A DNA stretch of 64,000 nt. Source: Anthoceros angustus (lineage: Eukaryota > Streptophyta > Anthocerotopsida > Anthocerotales > Anthocerotaceae). Below are positions 20,164-32,423 of the stretch, one piece after another (within the stretch, counting starts at the first letter, position 1; every line of letters starts with the position of its first letter). The position numbers and the translations under genes are program-made. The DNA is taken from contig MU008196.1 in NCBI GenBank assembly GCA_010909165.1, forward strand, positions 248,001 through 312,000, read 5' to 3'. The notes below the pieces were generated by a model. It was not told the origin of the DNA. It searched no databases and was given only the letters and a program-made list of their open reading frames with translations.

Positions 20164-21045
20164 TAGCTCTCTGTGATTGAGCATCCTTTGCTTGCCTGCT
20201 CAAGGCACTTCTCTCATCAATGCATTTGCGACTTGACTTTTCATTTGAAGATCATGCGTGGAGAACTTGCTTTGGCGGCAATCATCCTGACTTGCATAAA
20301 GTTGTAAGGATGCACTTGTCAATTATGTCGATCTCTTATACGCCCTCCATGGATTTCTTCAATCCAAGCAGACAAGAATTTAAGAAGAACAAGGCTTCAA
20401 AGAAGACAACAACAACACAAATCATCCTTCATTCAAAGGATTTTGATCTCAACTCTCCACAAAGGTGATGTTGTTGAAGAACAAGTATGTTGTCTCATGA
20501 AGCCCTCTTGTCTAAGTCCGGAGATAGAGTAAAATAATATAATTTATGCTCAGAAGTCTCCTAACTTCATTTAGCCTTCTTCAATAGTGCTAGAATCACT
20601 ATTTCAAAGTACATAGACAATAAGGCTAACATCTTCTTTCTCCTAATCTGCATTGAAGTGGGCTCTTTGCGAAGATTGTGTTGAGTTGGTGAATTACCGT
20701 AACGTCTTATTTCGGCCTGTGGCTAATCCATTGACTCCATTAGGCGAACTTGACTTAATCTGCTACTAATGAGAAATTGATTTACAATACCCAAGTTAAC
20801 ATCATTCTTGATCTTAAAGACCTTTCGTAGTAAAGGTGTTCCCTCATTGATTGTAAGTCTGCAGATTCCGATGGCGATGCGATTATCCATTTTGAAAATC
20901 TTTGTGCTGACCGCGCCTCTTCTCCGCTAAAAGAAATCAGTGCGTGCCACTGTACGTAATGCATCAATAAACTCACCAATGGTGGGATCAGGTTGATGGA
21001 TGAACTTTTGCCCGGAAGACTGATTTTTGGAGCTCAAAAGGCCAA

Positions 21046-24000
21046 ATGGCTAATGGAACAACAATCTAGCGGCAAGAGTGGGAGAATTTTAAGCAGATGA
21101 GAAGAAAGCTAAAGAGGCATGAATCAAATTACAAGTGATTCGGTCACAACTTCAAAGACAAAGATAGATTCAATGGAAAAGGATATGATGTGGCAAGCAG
21201 CCCAAGGAGTCTGCGTAGCCATGACTTATGGACATCATCGGTAGATCGAAACATGTTCCATTTGGGACCAAAGACTTAATAGAAGATTGGGAAAATAAAG
21301 ATCGGAGAGCACGAGGCGTCTTGATGAATGGCCTTACCGGAGATGGTACCAAGTTGCTCAAGCGGACACCTCTGCGAAATGTGGGAGCATCTTGCCCAAC
21401 TTTATGCTTCTAAAGATGGTATGAGTTTATTAAGCCACATGTCACCTTTATACTATGAAGATGGAGGTGATTCCATTGATCATCATTTAAGTGCTTCCGT
21501 TATAAAAATAATTTTGAAGCATCTTCAAGAAGAAAATGGTGAAGCGGACTTGTTGCTCTCCTTGCTACCTTGCCACCCTCCTATATTGTGACAACACAAA
21601 ATCGTCCTAGAGCCGCTCGAAACATAAAATTGGTGGCTCGACAGGATATAGTACGTTAGTGAATTAATAGCAGCCATTATTGGGAGGGCGCTGCTTGTGA
21701 GAATCCCCGATCCACCCAGACGGTGATGTTACAGGGCGAGGTGAGGCAAAGTGGCCGTGGCAGCGGTAACGTACCTTTCACTCAAGACCCGAATCACATT
21801 CAATATCCTCCTGAGGATTAAACTCTTCATTACACATGAGGCAACAAGAAGAGTGGAGTTATGTAGGTGGTAGAATGACAAATCATGTGGAGAAGGAATT
21901 TGAAAAAGAAGAGCAGTGAGCCTAAGAAGGAGGCCACCCACAGAGCACATGTTGCGGTGAAGAAGTATTCTCCAGCAACACCATGGTGATTATGCCTTGG
22001 CATCATCAAGCCCTCAAAATTGATCATGGTACTTAGGCAACATCCATGCCTCCGCGATATAAACTCTTTTGAGTCTTATTCGCGGCAAAAGGACATCAAC
22101 GGTCCTCCTAGGCGATGATCATAACCTCACTATCTCGGGTGTAGGTTCACAATGGTATTAAGATGCTACGGGACATGTTCTTACTCTTTCCCCATGTCAT
22201 GTGTACCATCCATGTGTAAAAACTTAGTGTCGACCGCTAGCCTATGTTCGAGAACATAGTATGCAATTATTCTTCAAAGCGAGATATGTCTTCTTTCTTA
22301 CTACCAATAGATTCCACTGTCCACAACCGGTACACTAGATGAAGTCTATAACTTTAAAGTCAAGTGGGTCCGTACATCTCATCAATGTAGCTACCCATCC
22401 CATTACATCACCTCCTCCAATACTATGCTTTGGCATTCATTAGGGTCATCCCTAATAGCCAAAAGCTGTTCCAAATGTCTAAAGGGTATTATAGAACACC
22501 ATGTCTACTAAATGAACCTCTTTCATGGTGTGAAGCTTGCGTCATCATAGCGACATCAAGCCCCTTTTCATAATCCATCTCCACATCGGGCTAAGGCACT
22601 TAGAGTTGGTTCATCTGATTTGTGGTCCATATACGCATATCCTTCATTTAGTGGATCGCAGTGTTCTTAACCTTCAGCAGATGATTACTCTCGATTTGTC
22701 CTCACACATCCTTAAATCATAAAAGCCAAGCTTTCTCATTTTTCAAGGGTATATGATGTGGGCGAGAGACTTACGAGATAAAACTCAAAACTCTGCGCTC
22801 GAACAATGGAGCTGAGTTTACATCCAATTTGCTGATTTTGCCTTGCTGAAGGTATAAGCAATTCACGATGTACACTCCTCGACAAAATGGGCGTACTTGA
22901 GAATATTCGCCTTCAAAAGTCCTTTGGTTGTTTACTTACAAGCCAAACTATCCAAAGTTATTAAATTTGAAACCATGTTGAGCCACATCTCATTAATGCC
23001 GCACCCTTGTACAGTCCATGGGATGACCCCTATGAAGCATTCTTTGGTAGAAAGCCTTCTATTGATCATCTTGATTTTGGATCCCACAACATATGTTTAT
23101 TCCTAAAGTACAACGCCAGCTGGATCCCAAAATAAATTTCATTGGCTGCGAAGGTATTAAAGGATATAAATTATTAGCCCTTCTACAGCTCATCTATGCC
23201 GAGGGCGTGACTTTCCATGAGTCCCATACTCTTTCCCCTTGATGCGCTCGACTTATTTACCTCACGATGCTCCTCGGCACGAGCATCGGGCCTTCCTTTC
23301 ATGGCGGATTTTGTCATTATTCATCCACCTCCTCCTATACAGTTCCTCTAGTTGAACCTATTTGGAGGAGGAGGAGGAGTTAGAATATATCCAAGACACC
23401 AATTACACGGATCCGGACCGGGATCGCGACATCTGAGAACCTATACATCTTGAAGATGAATATCACTATATAATGTTGAAATTCGTGGCCAATATCGCAT
23501 TCCCTTTGAGGATGAGCTTAGGCCTTGACATGAGATAAACTTCGGCGAGGCACGAAGATGAGGCCCAGTTTCCTGTTAGAACCGGCTCATAGAGTGGTGA
23601 CGTGGAAAATATTCAACAACTGCTTTTGCACGGTACAATTGGAGAACTAGACCTCATTGCGGGACTGCTGGATGGAAGGAACCACCTTGTGGATATCTAG
23701 TTGCGATGATCCTATTTCTCCCATTACTTCATATTATCAAAATTGTATACAAAGCCCATGAGTTGATCCCGACGCTAACCTTAAAGCAAGAACACTTTAC
23801 TCTCCAGGAAGACTTGTGTGGAAGGTATTGTAGATTGATATAACTCTCTAGTAGAAAATTCTACCATGGAATTAGTTAAACCACCCAAAGGGAGAAAAAT
23901 AGTTGGAAGTAAATGGGTATTTAAAATCAAAGCGTAAGGGTGGTTCCATTGAAAGATATAAAGGCAAGACTAGTAGCTAGAAGGTTTACCCAAATACAGG

Positions 24001-25230
24001 TTTAGATTATATCACAAGCTACCTATGCTCCGTATGCAAAATTTGCTTCCCTCGTAATGATCATTGCCTTGTCACTCAACATTTACATCTCCATATGATG
24101 GATGTAAAATTTCTCTGTAGTGGATACAAGAAGAAATATATGAGACAACAAGGTTATGGTCAAAGGTAAAGAAGATTTGGTGTGGCTAATAAAGGCATGT
24201 ATGGCCTAAAGCAGTCAGCAAAGAATGGAACAATGATATATATAAACAAACTTACAAAATATGGTTTTGTACCAAAGCAAAAGCGATGCAAGCATATATC
24301 TTCAAGACCAAACAATACACAATTTACCTCTTATTATATGGATGACTTATTTTTAGCATCATCCTCACTCTCCCATTATTTGAAATCAAGGCATGGTTAA
24401 GAAGTCATTATGAAATGATGGTGGGAGATCTGCTTATGCTCTTGAGTTAATATTACAAGGGATAGAAATTAATACATTTCCTTAACTGGAATGAATTACA
24501 TCAAGGAAAGTCTATCCAAATTTGGACTAGAAGATGCTAAGCTAGCGACCACCATTTCCTAGTGGCACGGGCTCAGGTGATATGAGTACAGAAACAAATC
24601 TGAGAGAAAAAAGCAGAAATGTCGGTGTACCATACAAACATGCTGTAGGTACTTTAATATATTTAACATGCAGACACAGCTGACATATCTTTTTGAAGTT
24701 AGTAGATCTCCCAATTTAGAGAACCGACGAACAACATTGTGCAATGTGTCAAAGGATATTGTGGATATTTAGAAAGGGACTATACAACTGGATTGATGTA
24801 TAAACATGTACACATCATTTCACAATTACTGTATTTATCAGTCTGATTATCTTTGGAGATCCGGATAAGAAATTCGTCTCCTCACAATTACATAGGAGGA
24901 ACACCCTATCATGGTCAAGTAAAACTGACCAACTGTGCTTTGTCAGATCGGTATAGGGTCCTAACCTCAGTCTCCAAGACATAGTCTGGAGAGATTAGCT
25001 TTGAGTTGAATTAGACCACCCTCAAGATGGGCCACCTCCTACATAGTGATAATCGAGGTGCTATAGCCTTAGCTTACACTGTTTTCCACTCCGAACCAAA
25101 CATATAGTAGTATCACCGTATATCTTGAAATGTTAGAAAATAAAAAGTAAATATTAAATATATTTCAACCCAAGATAATCCAGATCTATAGCAAGTCATT
25201 GGGGAGATTTGCATTTAAAACATATGAAAA
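21046..25230 (+). pseudogene. pol: Copia gag-pol remnant, copy 2
   Basis: Begins at ATG in the frame MANGTT, the same start as copy 4. gag is split but clear: HVPFGTKDLIEDWENKDRRA and VLMNGLTGDGTKLL (21228-21413), then ASKDGMSLLSHMSPLYYEDG and SIDHHLSA (21400-21520). The zinc knuckle near 21860 is destroyed. Integrase keeps TPRQNG near 22877, followed by a stop. RT keeps SKWVFKIK near 23908, MYGLKQSAKNGTM and INKLTKYGF (24196-24280) and YYMDDLFLASSS at 24332-24367. The family motif is Y-V-D-D; here a 2-base loss gives Y-M-D-D and shifts the upstream frame. RNase H lies at about 24840-25230. Non-functional. Confidence 0.88.
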
Positions 25231-27059
25231 TAGGTATACAAGAGGTCAAAGCCAACTAAGCTAGTTAGGTGAAGTAGCTGAGTTCTATAATCCACAAAGC
25301 TTGTCTAGCATTGCTATTTCCTCTTCTAATTCTGAAGTAGTCTTCCGCAGTGCTCTTGGCCTCTCTCTAATGCCCAAAAGGATCCTACAATCGACCCATG
25401 GGTTAAGTGATGAAATGATGTAATATTAAGTGGTTAGGTCACTCACTATAAAGGTCATCGTATGTCCTTCATATTGCTTACATGTGATGCCTAACCACAT
25501 CATTTTATTCCTTTTCTCTCCTCACATATATTCCATGGGGATTTCATGGTCATCTTTCCCTCCGAGTGCAGTAAGTGGCATAAAATAGATTCCCGGTAGG
25601 TAGGTGGGACATGGGTATTTTTCTTTTCTTGCTCCCTCTTGGTGCATGGGTGGTGAGCAAATCTCCCATGGCCTACACATTTATCTACATCTAAACATAA
25701 GTAGATTTTATTGGGAAAAATGTTAGCTTTAGCTTACATATATATAGTACTCCTACCCTTTTTCCTACTCACTCTTTTCCTCTCCATTTTCTTCCCTAAT
25801 ACCTTCTGTTGCCATCCTCCAATGTGGCTATATTCACTAGGATGAGCCTCAGAAGCATTTTGCCTCACACCTGACTCTGAGGCTACGTCTTCTTCATGGA
25901 GCCCTCGACTCCTCTGAAGCACTATCTTCTTCTATGTTAAGTCATCATTATCCGGGACACTCACGAGACGGCTCCAGACTTTTCCTTGATTTTCACCTTT
26001 GGCGTAGTGAATAATTGCTGACTCGGATTATACGCATCAACACCCAACAATTAGTATTTGTATGACCATGCATATTATGCCATCATTTTAAGGTTTTTAT
26101 TTACTTACGGTTTTTCAACTTTATGACTTGCTTGATGACAACCCGTCTTAAATGAGCACTATCAAGTCCTCCTCTTCCTCCAGCATATTTTCAACCATAT
26201 TACTGATTTTGCACATATGTGGAAAATTCACATCAAAATTTGGGTCTTCTATACGACTTTGGACCCTCTTTGGTCATTTCTCTCTGAGGCATCACGGTAC
26301 CGCATGCAGGCACAGGCGGCTTGTTTGTAGTGCCTCATGCGGTGCCTTCTTCTGCTATTGCCTTCTTGTAGCCACGCGCATCTGATGACTGCCCATTTGT
26401 CGATATCGGGCCCACTCTCACAGCAATTTTCCGTCTGCAGCGCGAGGGGGAGGGCCAGCGAGGCCTTCAACTCATGTGACGGCAATATGCGAACAGCAAA
26501 ATAACACCGAGTTAGACGTATGATGCCATAAATCTAAAGGTAGCATGAAGTCTTGACAAGGGGGTGGGGAGGATCATATAAACTGGCCGGATGAGCCAGC
26601 TCGCGGGTGCGAGGAGAAGCGAGTCTTAAAGTCGCGCCAAAGTCGGGAGAAAGTAGCGGCTTCCAGCAGAGACACTGCGATGCCTCGTGAACCAAGTGGG
26701 TGGCGTTGGCGCGTGCATCACCAGCCTCGCACCCACCAATGGGGTGGCGGTGGTAGATAGATGGCAGCTTCTCGATTTTATTTATCAAAACGCCGGTTTA
26801 ACGTCCCAGTGGGCTTGGGCCTTAACTCGAGTTTGATGGGCTCTGTATTGTCCAGAGACTGACTCAGATTTTGATGGAGCTCTATGTACCGGTAGTTGTA
26901 TGCACAGAAAAACTTTTATACAGGTTTGTATATTATCTTCACCTTTTTTAGCTTTAGTTTATGGTTTTAAGTAATGCTTTAGATTAAAGTAAGTCTATTG
27001 ATGTTTTAGACCCTCATTTTGAAGCTAGAGTTCACCCCTACATTCATAGTGAGAATTAG
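25231..27059 (+). other. 3' untranslated region of copia copy 2
   Basis: About 1.8 kb with no recognised coding. It contains two degenerate copies of the ATTTTGATGGAGCTCTATGT motif (about 26828-26849 and 26867-26889) near the LTR. AT-rich except 26270-26720. Confidence 0.5.
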
Positions 27060-27314
27060 TGTGAAATATATCTAGTTTGGGCACTATTCATTGGGTCACA
27101 TAGAAACATTAATTTATTTTCTAGGGCATTAGGTAGTTATCTATTTAGTTGCTTTAGGTAGTTGGTTGTTGTAATTACAAAACTTGGTGGTGACAACAAC
27201 TTGGTGATTCACAACAACATATTGTTATAACTACCTAACCACCTCAACCATAGCCTATATAAAGGCCGCTCTTTTGTTCGACATTTACATCTACTTTAAG
27301 AGCTAACAATTACA
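27060..27314 (+). repeat. 3' LTR of copia copy 2
   Basis: Starts TGTGAAATATATC and ends CAATTACA, so both termini have changed from the TGATGA...TCATCA seen elsewhere. TATA box CCTATATAAAGG is retained (about 27256-27267). The inner-end region diverges from the other LTRs after about 27270. Confidence 0.85.
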
Positions 27315-27319
27315 TCTTA

Positions 27320-30300
27320 GGGACATTAGCTAAGTCTAATCCCTCAGTGCCCATCTCATTACCTAATCACAATAATCATACTTTAGTTTTCTACGTAAAA
27401 CTTTAATTTTGAGATTGAATTACTTCTTCTTACTCTGTAATGATTTTTCCTTGGTTCCTTTATCCACCTCTCATGCTTCATTTCCATCATCCTCTGTTCA
27501 TATCCACCGCATCCAACATCCTATTTATTTTGAGCATCATTCGTTGACTGAGGTATTTGGACATCAATCGGAATATATCTAGGACATCACTAGCTGTATA
27601 TTTGGCCCATTTCTTGATTGTATTCAGCATCTACTAGAATATCTCTAGCACCACGTGCACCGCCAAGATGGGCTTCCTTGCGTGGAAGCCCTCAAGCTTC
27701 ATCTCGGTGCCTCACAATTAGCCTTTATGTCTGCTTATTTCTACAACATGAAATTTGGATCTTCTATTCTAGGGATCATCATTCTAGAGTCGAGGAGGAG
27801 AGATAAACATGAATGGGCATACACAGGGACGGATGGGCGTATGCCGGCGATGGCGGTGAAGTGCATCCTCTTGATAATTTTGAGCAAGGATTGGCTCCTT
27901 TCATTCCCATCAACCCGGTTTGGTTCCATTGACCTCCGCCGAGCATCGGCCATAGCTCCACATTGCGAGGGAATCTTTCCGCCAGTGATTTCTCAATCAT
28001 GCACGCATCACACTTGGACGGCAATTTATAAAGCATCATCTGAGGGCGCCCTCCCAAATAGGAACCTCACAGAACTGCCTTCTCCAGTTGCGGTCGAGGA
28101 GGGCAGTTTCTTAGCAATTTCCACAGTTGCAAGCAATTTGTAAGAGATTGTGCATTGCACTCTCCTCAAGTCTTGTGGCGGCCAATCTTAAAAATCTATC
28201 TGCCTGGGCCTGTGTGGCAGCGTGTAGGTCTTGGCCAGCGCGTGACTTCTTGGCAGCGCCTCCTATCACCAGCGCTTGCCTTCCCCACCACAACCCATGG
28301 CCCGTTGGATGAATTCCTTGGCGTTGGCGCGGAGGGTGGAGGCGGTTAAAGTGAACGCCATGCCTATGTAATGAGTGTATGCCCTCGATCCATAGAACCA
28401 CCCTCACCCATTCTCGTGGGGCCCGGCTCGCTCTACTTGCTCATGGGGTGCACCTCCCTCGATTATGGAGTGCCATACCCACAAATCACTGCCTACACCT
28501 TGCTCCGGCGTGGTGCACCACCTAAACCTCTCCCAATTAGCTCCCTTGACCTGCCAAATATAATAAGTTGAAACACCTCACACAAAGGCACCCCATCTCA
28601 GCATTGATCACCCCTAGGAGCGCTTTTGGAGTTCTTACACACGCTTCATTGTCCACACACCCAATTGGCTTTGCATAACACTCATGAATTGTGACTTATT
28701 CCCTGAACTCCTCACGCCTCCACCAACATCTCGTATCAACCCTCCTTGTTGCGCATTTCTCCTCGCGGCCTCCCTTCACTTTGACTTGCAGCCCATGCAA
28801 ATTGTCATGATGCACTCATTGTGATTCCTTCACCATGTTGCGTACAACTTGTTGCCTTCTATGGTTTGCCACCTCCATCTTGCAGCCAGCTACAAATTCA
28901 GCCTGCCGTAGGTGCTCTACCACGGCCTTTCCTAGATTCAACACGCCCTATCATGCCATCCTCGCCATTGACTCCATTAGAGCACTTCCATGTGCCTCAC
29001 ATGGCCCCTCTTGCAACCCTTGTGGCTGCTCACCACGAACATGAGCTCCTCGCTCCCATCCTTGCCGATTCTTTGCTCCTCTCTGCATGGTGAGCTCCCA
29101 ACCTGAGAAACCTGCAGCAGATCTGCACAATTCCACCATTACGGGCACTTGACCCATCTTCCCAAGCAACCCTTGCCACATCTCTACCTAGCAGTCCTCC
29201 TTACTCAAAATCTCAGCAATATGAGCACACCCGTCTCACTTCTTCCCACGTGTGGCAAATTACTTTGCCTTCCCCTCAAACTTGGTGGTGGTCCCCAATA
29301 ATCGGGCCTTTGCCTCTGCAAAGCCTATCAACAGTGCTTGTGCAGCAACCTCAAACTACTTCCTTGGCTTAATTGCCTTCACCCTCTACTCCTCATTCTC
29401 CAACAAATTGCCTCAAGATCTTGACAATTCTCTTCCACTTCACTTCAATTCTCTCCGGTTTGTGACTCTGCTCTAAGTTTGCTCTAGTTTGATCCTTTTG
29501 ATCCAAAAAGTAGGAGTGCCTAAACTTTCATATTCCACATACTCCCCACCTCACTTGTTTGCATCCCATAAACAACCTACCATTAGATACTCCATCACCT
29601 TCCGACCATTCATCCTAGTGACAAGTGGTGTCATGTTAGATTCCCTAGCTATACTTTCCTGGTGAAAATACAAAACATCACTTCCTTAGAAACACAACCT
29701 CTCCATCTACATTGTCTGCATGTTGTGGAAGGGACATCTTCAAATTCAAGACCTCGGAGCTCTAAATGTGCCATGAATGCTCCCAAGCCTCCACCAAATT
29801 TCCACATAATCCTTGCAGCAACTTCAAAGCTTGCAATTCCTCTCTTCAAGGCTTTGGTCATCACTCCTTCCTCAAGATGTCCACTTCAATCCAATTCCTC
29901 CTCAAATTCTTCAACTTCCTTCAAGTGACTCTCTCCCACCTCGTTCCTTCTTTGTCTTCCATCTCAATACACTCCTATCAAGACAAAGCAAAGCCTCGAG
30001 TTGCAAACAACCTCCTGAGCTCCTCCACTTGACTCCTCCTTGCAACATGGCCCCATCTTGGAGCACGGTACCAACCCGTCCGGCTACACACAAAGAACTC
30101 TCCTGCGACAATAAATTGGAAGCACTGCGCTCTCTTGATGGCCTTAGAAATCTCCCAGATCCTCCTCAAGCATCAATTGCTTCCTCCTTGATGCGAAAAA
30201 GGCATCAAGGCCCTCAGCTCGAATTCAAGTTCTCCTCTCAACCACCCAATCCATGAGCAAGCTGTACCTTGAGCATGTCCCCTGGTGGGCCCCTCTTTCA

Positions 30301-30985
30301 AGTAAAGCCCTCGGCTATCACCCCTAGCCTCCATAAACTATCCATTGGTCAAGTCACGACCTCCACTTCCTCCTACATCATCTTCCACAAATTTTGGTAG
30401 AACCAGCAACATGCCCACTCTCAAGCTCTTTCTTCTAACCAACGCCCATAGACAATGCTTTCTCATGCTACGTTCTTAGCTAAGCCTCCAAATCCCTATC
30501 GAGCACATAGCGGGGAGTCCTCCAAAATCCTTCCTCAACAAACTCCTTCCTGCAACAAAACACCACTCTCCCTTCCCTCGTTCGAGCATCAGACGTTCCT
30601 CCCCTCCTCTTCCAATGACAAGCTCGAGCTGGAACTCGAGGACCAATGCCGAAAGACTCCTCTTCTTGCAGGAACGGAACATGTACCTCGGAAATTACTA
30701 ACCGCTGGCTCGAATTCTTGACCCTCACCTTCAGTCACCAACTCCTCAGCAACAACCTCCTCCCTCTTGTTGTTCGTGAGCCCAACCTTCTCCTACTCTT
30801 AGAAAACTACCTCTTCTTCCTCAACAGAACCCTTGAAGATGTTAGCACATGTAGCTTCCTCATGAGAGCTCTCTCTCGACTTCTTCCTCTACCGTCATCC
30901 AACTCTCACTACTTGCAAGTCTTCTCATCCCCTGATTAGAGATTCTCAATAATGTTCGTACCTCTTCCCTTGGCTTGCCAAAGCA
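27320..30985 (-). repeat. X body, U2 copy
   Basis: Inverted relative of 3100-6861. Near-identical mirror of 32424-36080, apparently identical from 27.3 to about 29.5 kb, then with scattered 1-2 base indels. Open frames such as 27655-28143 (162 codons) are not conserved between U1 and U2 and have no domain. Confidence 0.6.
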
Positions 30986-30989
30986 AAAG

Positions 30990-31006
30990 GTCCCGACATG
31001 GCGCCA
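30990..31006 (-). promoter_or_regulatory. Primer-binding-site-like motif (U2)
   Basis: Minus strand TGGCGCCATGTCGGGAC, preceded by CCCACATTTT. Mirror of 32407-32423. Confidence 0.5.
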
Positions 31007-31109
31007 AAAATGTGGGAGAAACCACAGGGGCCGAGATTCACCCTCTGGTGGCCACTTATCACTGTCGCTAAGTACAAGGTTCGTCCATGAGACTCTTGTT
31101 TGTCGAGTC

Positions 31110-31440
31110 ACCAATGTAAAGGGTGTTAAAGCCCCAATGTACTTAGACTAATACACTTAGTCTAAGTGGGTGTCGATTAAGTATCATTAGTTTAGTGACT
31201 AATTTAGGAAGCTTCTTGTGCTCCTTCTAGGAGCTTCTTGTGGAGCTTCTAGGGAACTGTTGGAGGGTATAAATACCCTCCAAGCCTCATCTCAATGTAG
31301 AGAGCTACACTTGCCTCCTCCTCTCCTCTCCTCTTTCCACCTCATGGGCTGCCCACGATCCTTCAGCGGTATGAGCCATGGTTTGGTTGTGTTGTGATGC
31401 TAAATTTTCTAATTTGCGAGCGATTCGTGGAAATTTGGTG
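31110..31440 (+). repeat. X LTR-like block, left of the palindrome centre
   Basis: Begins TGTAAAGGGTGTTAAAGC near 31115 and runs to the GC core. It holds the stem-loop ACTTAGACTAA-TACAC-TTAGTCTAAGT (31141-31167) and tandem AGGAGCTTCTTGTG/GAGCTTCT units (31207-31250). It corresponds to 2640-2970 and to its mirror 31977-32307. Confidence 0.65.
31266..31277 (+). promoter_or_regulatory. TATA box, left X LTR-like block
   Basis: GGTATAAATACC inside GAGGGTATAAATACCCTC. It points rightwards into the GC-rich palindrome core; the mirror at 32140-32151 points back at it, so transcription from the two would converge on the centre. Confidence 0.6.
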
Positions 31441-31985
31441 AAGCACGCGAGGCTGCGAAACGCCCGCGAGCCGTGGCGGCGAGCCCCATGGCGGCGCGAC
31501 CGCGGCCGCGGAACCACAGCAGCGCGGCCTCTGGAAACGTCACGAACCTGGCAGCAGCGCTGGCCGGCCTGGCAGCGCCGCGGCCGCGCAGCGCAAAGCC
31601 GGCGCCCGGCAGCGCGCCCATGGCGGAGCCGCGCGAGCCGCGCGGCCTTGAGCAGCAGCCGTGGCAGCGCGCGGCGCGGCCCGGCGAGCCGGCCTTGGCC
31701 CAGCCGGGCAGCCGCGCGGCGGCAGGCCGGCCGCGCGCAGCGCCGCGCGCTGCCACGGCTGCTGCTCAAGGCCGCGCGGCTCGCGCGGCTCCGCCATGGG
31801 CGCGCTGCCGGGCGCCGGCTTTGCGCTGCGCGGCCGCGGCGCTGCCAGGCCGGCCAGCGCTGCTGCCAGGTTCGTGACGTTTCCAGAGGCCGCGCTGCTG
31901 TGGTTCCGCGGCCGCGGTCGCGCCGCCATGGGGCTCGCCGCCACGGCTCGCGGGCGTTTCGCAGCCTCGCGTGCTTCACCAAATT
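31440..31985. repeat. GC-rich core of the giant palindrome
   Basis: Very GC-rich, CpG-rich segment with repeated GCGGCCGC-type sites. The left half (to 31677) and right half (from 31740) are inverted copies. Because of the symmetry, near-identical 244-codon frames exist on both strands (31378-32112 plus, 31305-32039 minus). They are Arg/Ala-rich, start and end inside the LTR-like block and have no homologue I know, so I treat them as by-products. The core lies where 1931-2620 lies in U1. Confidence 0.85.
31678..31739. other. 62-bp asymmetric spacer at the palindrome tip
   Basis: The left arm ends ...GCGCGCGGCGC at 31677 and the right arm starts GCGCCGCGCGC at 31740. The 62 bases between are not self-complementary overall, though GCCCGGC...GCCGGGC within them can pair. 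A genuine unique spacer argues for a replication or recombination junction over simple end-to-end joining. Confidence 0.85.
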
Positions 31986-32139
31986 TCCACGAATCGCTCG
32001 CAAATTAGAAAATTTAGCATCACAACACAACCAAACCATGGCTCATACCGCTGAAGGATCGTGGGCAGCCCATGAGGTGGAAAGAGGAGAGGAGAGGAGG
32101 AGGCAAGTGTAGCTCTCTACATTGAGATGAGGCTTGGAG

Positions 32140-32151
32140 GGTATTTATACC
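32140..32151 (-). promoter_or_regulatory. TATA box, right X LTR-like block
   Basis: Plus strand GGTATTTATACC. Mirror of 31266-31277, directed leftwards to the GC core. Confidence 0.6.
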
Positions 32152-32248
32152 TCCAACAGTTCCCTAGAAGCTCCACAAGAAGCTCCTAGAAGGAGCACAA
32201 GAAGCTTCCTAAATTAGTCACTAAACTAATGATACTTAATCGACACCC

Positions 32249-32275
32249 ACTTAGACTAAGTGTATTAGTCTAAGT
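32249..32275. other. 11-bp stem-loop, right X block
   Basis: CTTAGACTAA-GTGTA-TTAGTCTAAG, mirror of 31141-31167 and repeat of 2919-2945. Confidence 0.7.
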
Positions 32276-32406
32276 ACATTGGGCTTTAACACCCTTACAT
32301 TGGTGACTCGACAAACAAGAGTCTCATGGACGAACCTTGTACTTAGCGACAGTGATAAGTGGCCACCAGAGGGTGAATCTCGGCCCCTGTGGTTTCTCCC
32401 ACATTT

Positions 32407-32423
32407 TGGCGCCATGTCGGGAC
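32407..32423 (+). promoter_or_regulatory. Primer-binding-site-like motif (U3)
   Basis: TGGCGCCATGTCGGGAC after CTCCCACATTT. This is the gypsy/tRNA-Asp-like site in its least altered X setting; it still differs from the canonical plant motif at several positions. Confidence 0.5.

Larger units (their letters stand above)
19877..27319 (+). mobile_element. Copia element copy 2 (full length, defective) with its target duplication
   Basis: Plus-strand element of 7433 bp. 5' LTR 19882-20149, PBS from 20150, gag-pol remnant 21046-25230, 3' LTR about 27060-27314. The target duplication TCTTA at 19877-19881 and 27315-27319 is the complement of that of copy 1, in the same target sequence. Copy 2 differs from copy 1 by many small indels and substitutions throughout, so the U1/U2 split is older than the U2/U3 split. 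Confidence 0.92.
3389..31677 (+). repeat. Left arm of the giant palindrome
   Basis: Mirror partner of 31740-59892. Paired landmarks have almost constant coordinate sums: 63417 at the centre, 63400 from about 18.2 to 29.5 kb, 63396-63406 from 8 to 18 kb, then about 63300 near 5 kb. Net indels are thus very few over the inner 23 kb and more common near the outer end. Sampled stretches such as 19110-19340 against 44045-44280 and 9361-9600 against 53805-54045 are identical base for base. Confidence 0.93.
31977..32402 (-). repeat. X LTR-like block, right of the palindrome centre
   Basis: Mirror of 31015-31440. On the plus strand it runs AGAAAATTTAGCATCAC, TATA (complement), tandem AGCTCCTAGAAGGAGC units, stem-loop, ACACCCTTACATTGGTGAC, GAGTCTCATGGACGAA, AGAGGGTGAATCTCGG and CCCACA before the TGGCGCC motif. 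Confidence 0.65.

Noticed and set aside
24182-24400. 72-codon frame as an independent small gene
   Set aside because: It is the RT core of copia copy 2 (MYGLK ... YMDDLFLA), not a separate gene.
28821-29476. Pro/Ser/His-rich frames in the U2/U3 X bodies as conserved genes
   Set aside because: They are identical only because U2 and U3 are mirror copies. In U1 and U4 the same stretch is frameshifted, so there is no sign of selection.
31678-31739. Sequencing-adapter remnant at the palindrome tip
   Set aside because: The 62 bases are GC-rich like both flanks and contain no adapter-like low-complexity stem. An artefact without adapter is still possible and is treated under findings.
31305-32112. 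244-codon frames as a novel gene pair
   Set aside because: Symmetry and GC content explain them; the frames cross from LTR-like promoter sequence into the core and back. Kept as a finding, not as a gene.
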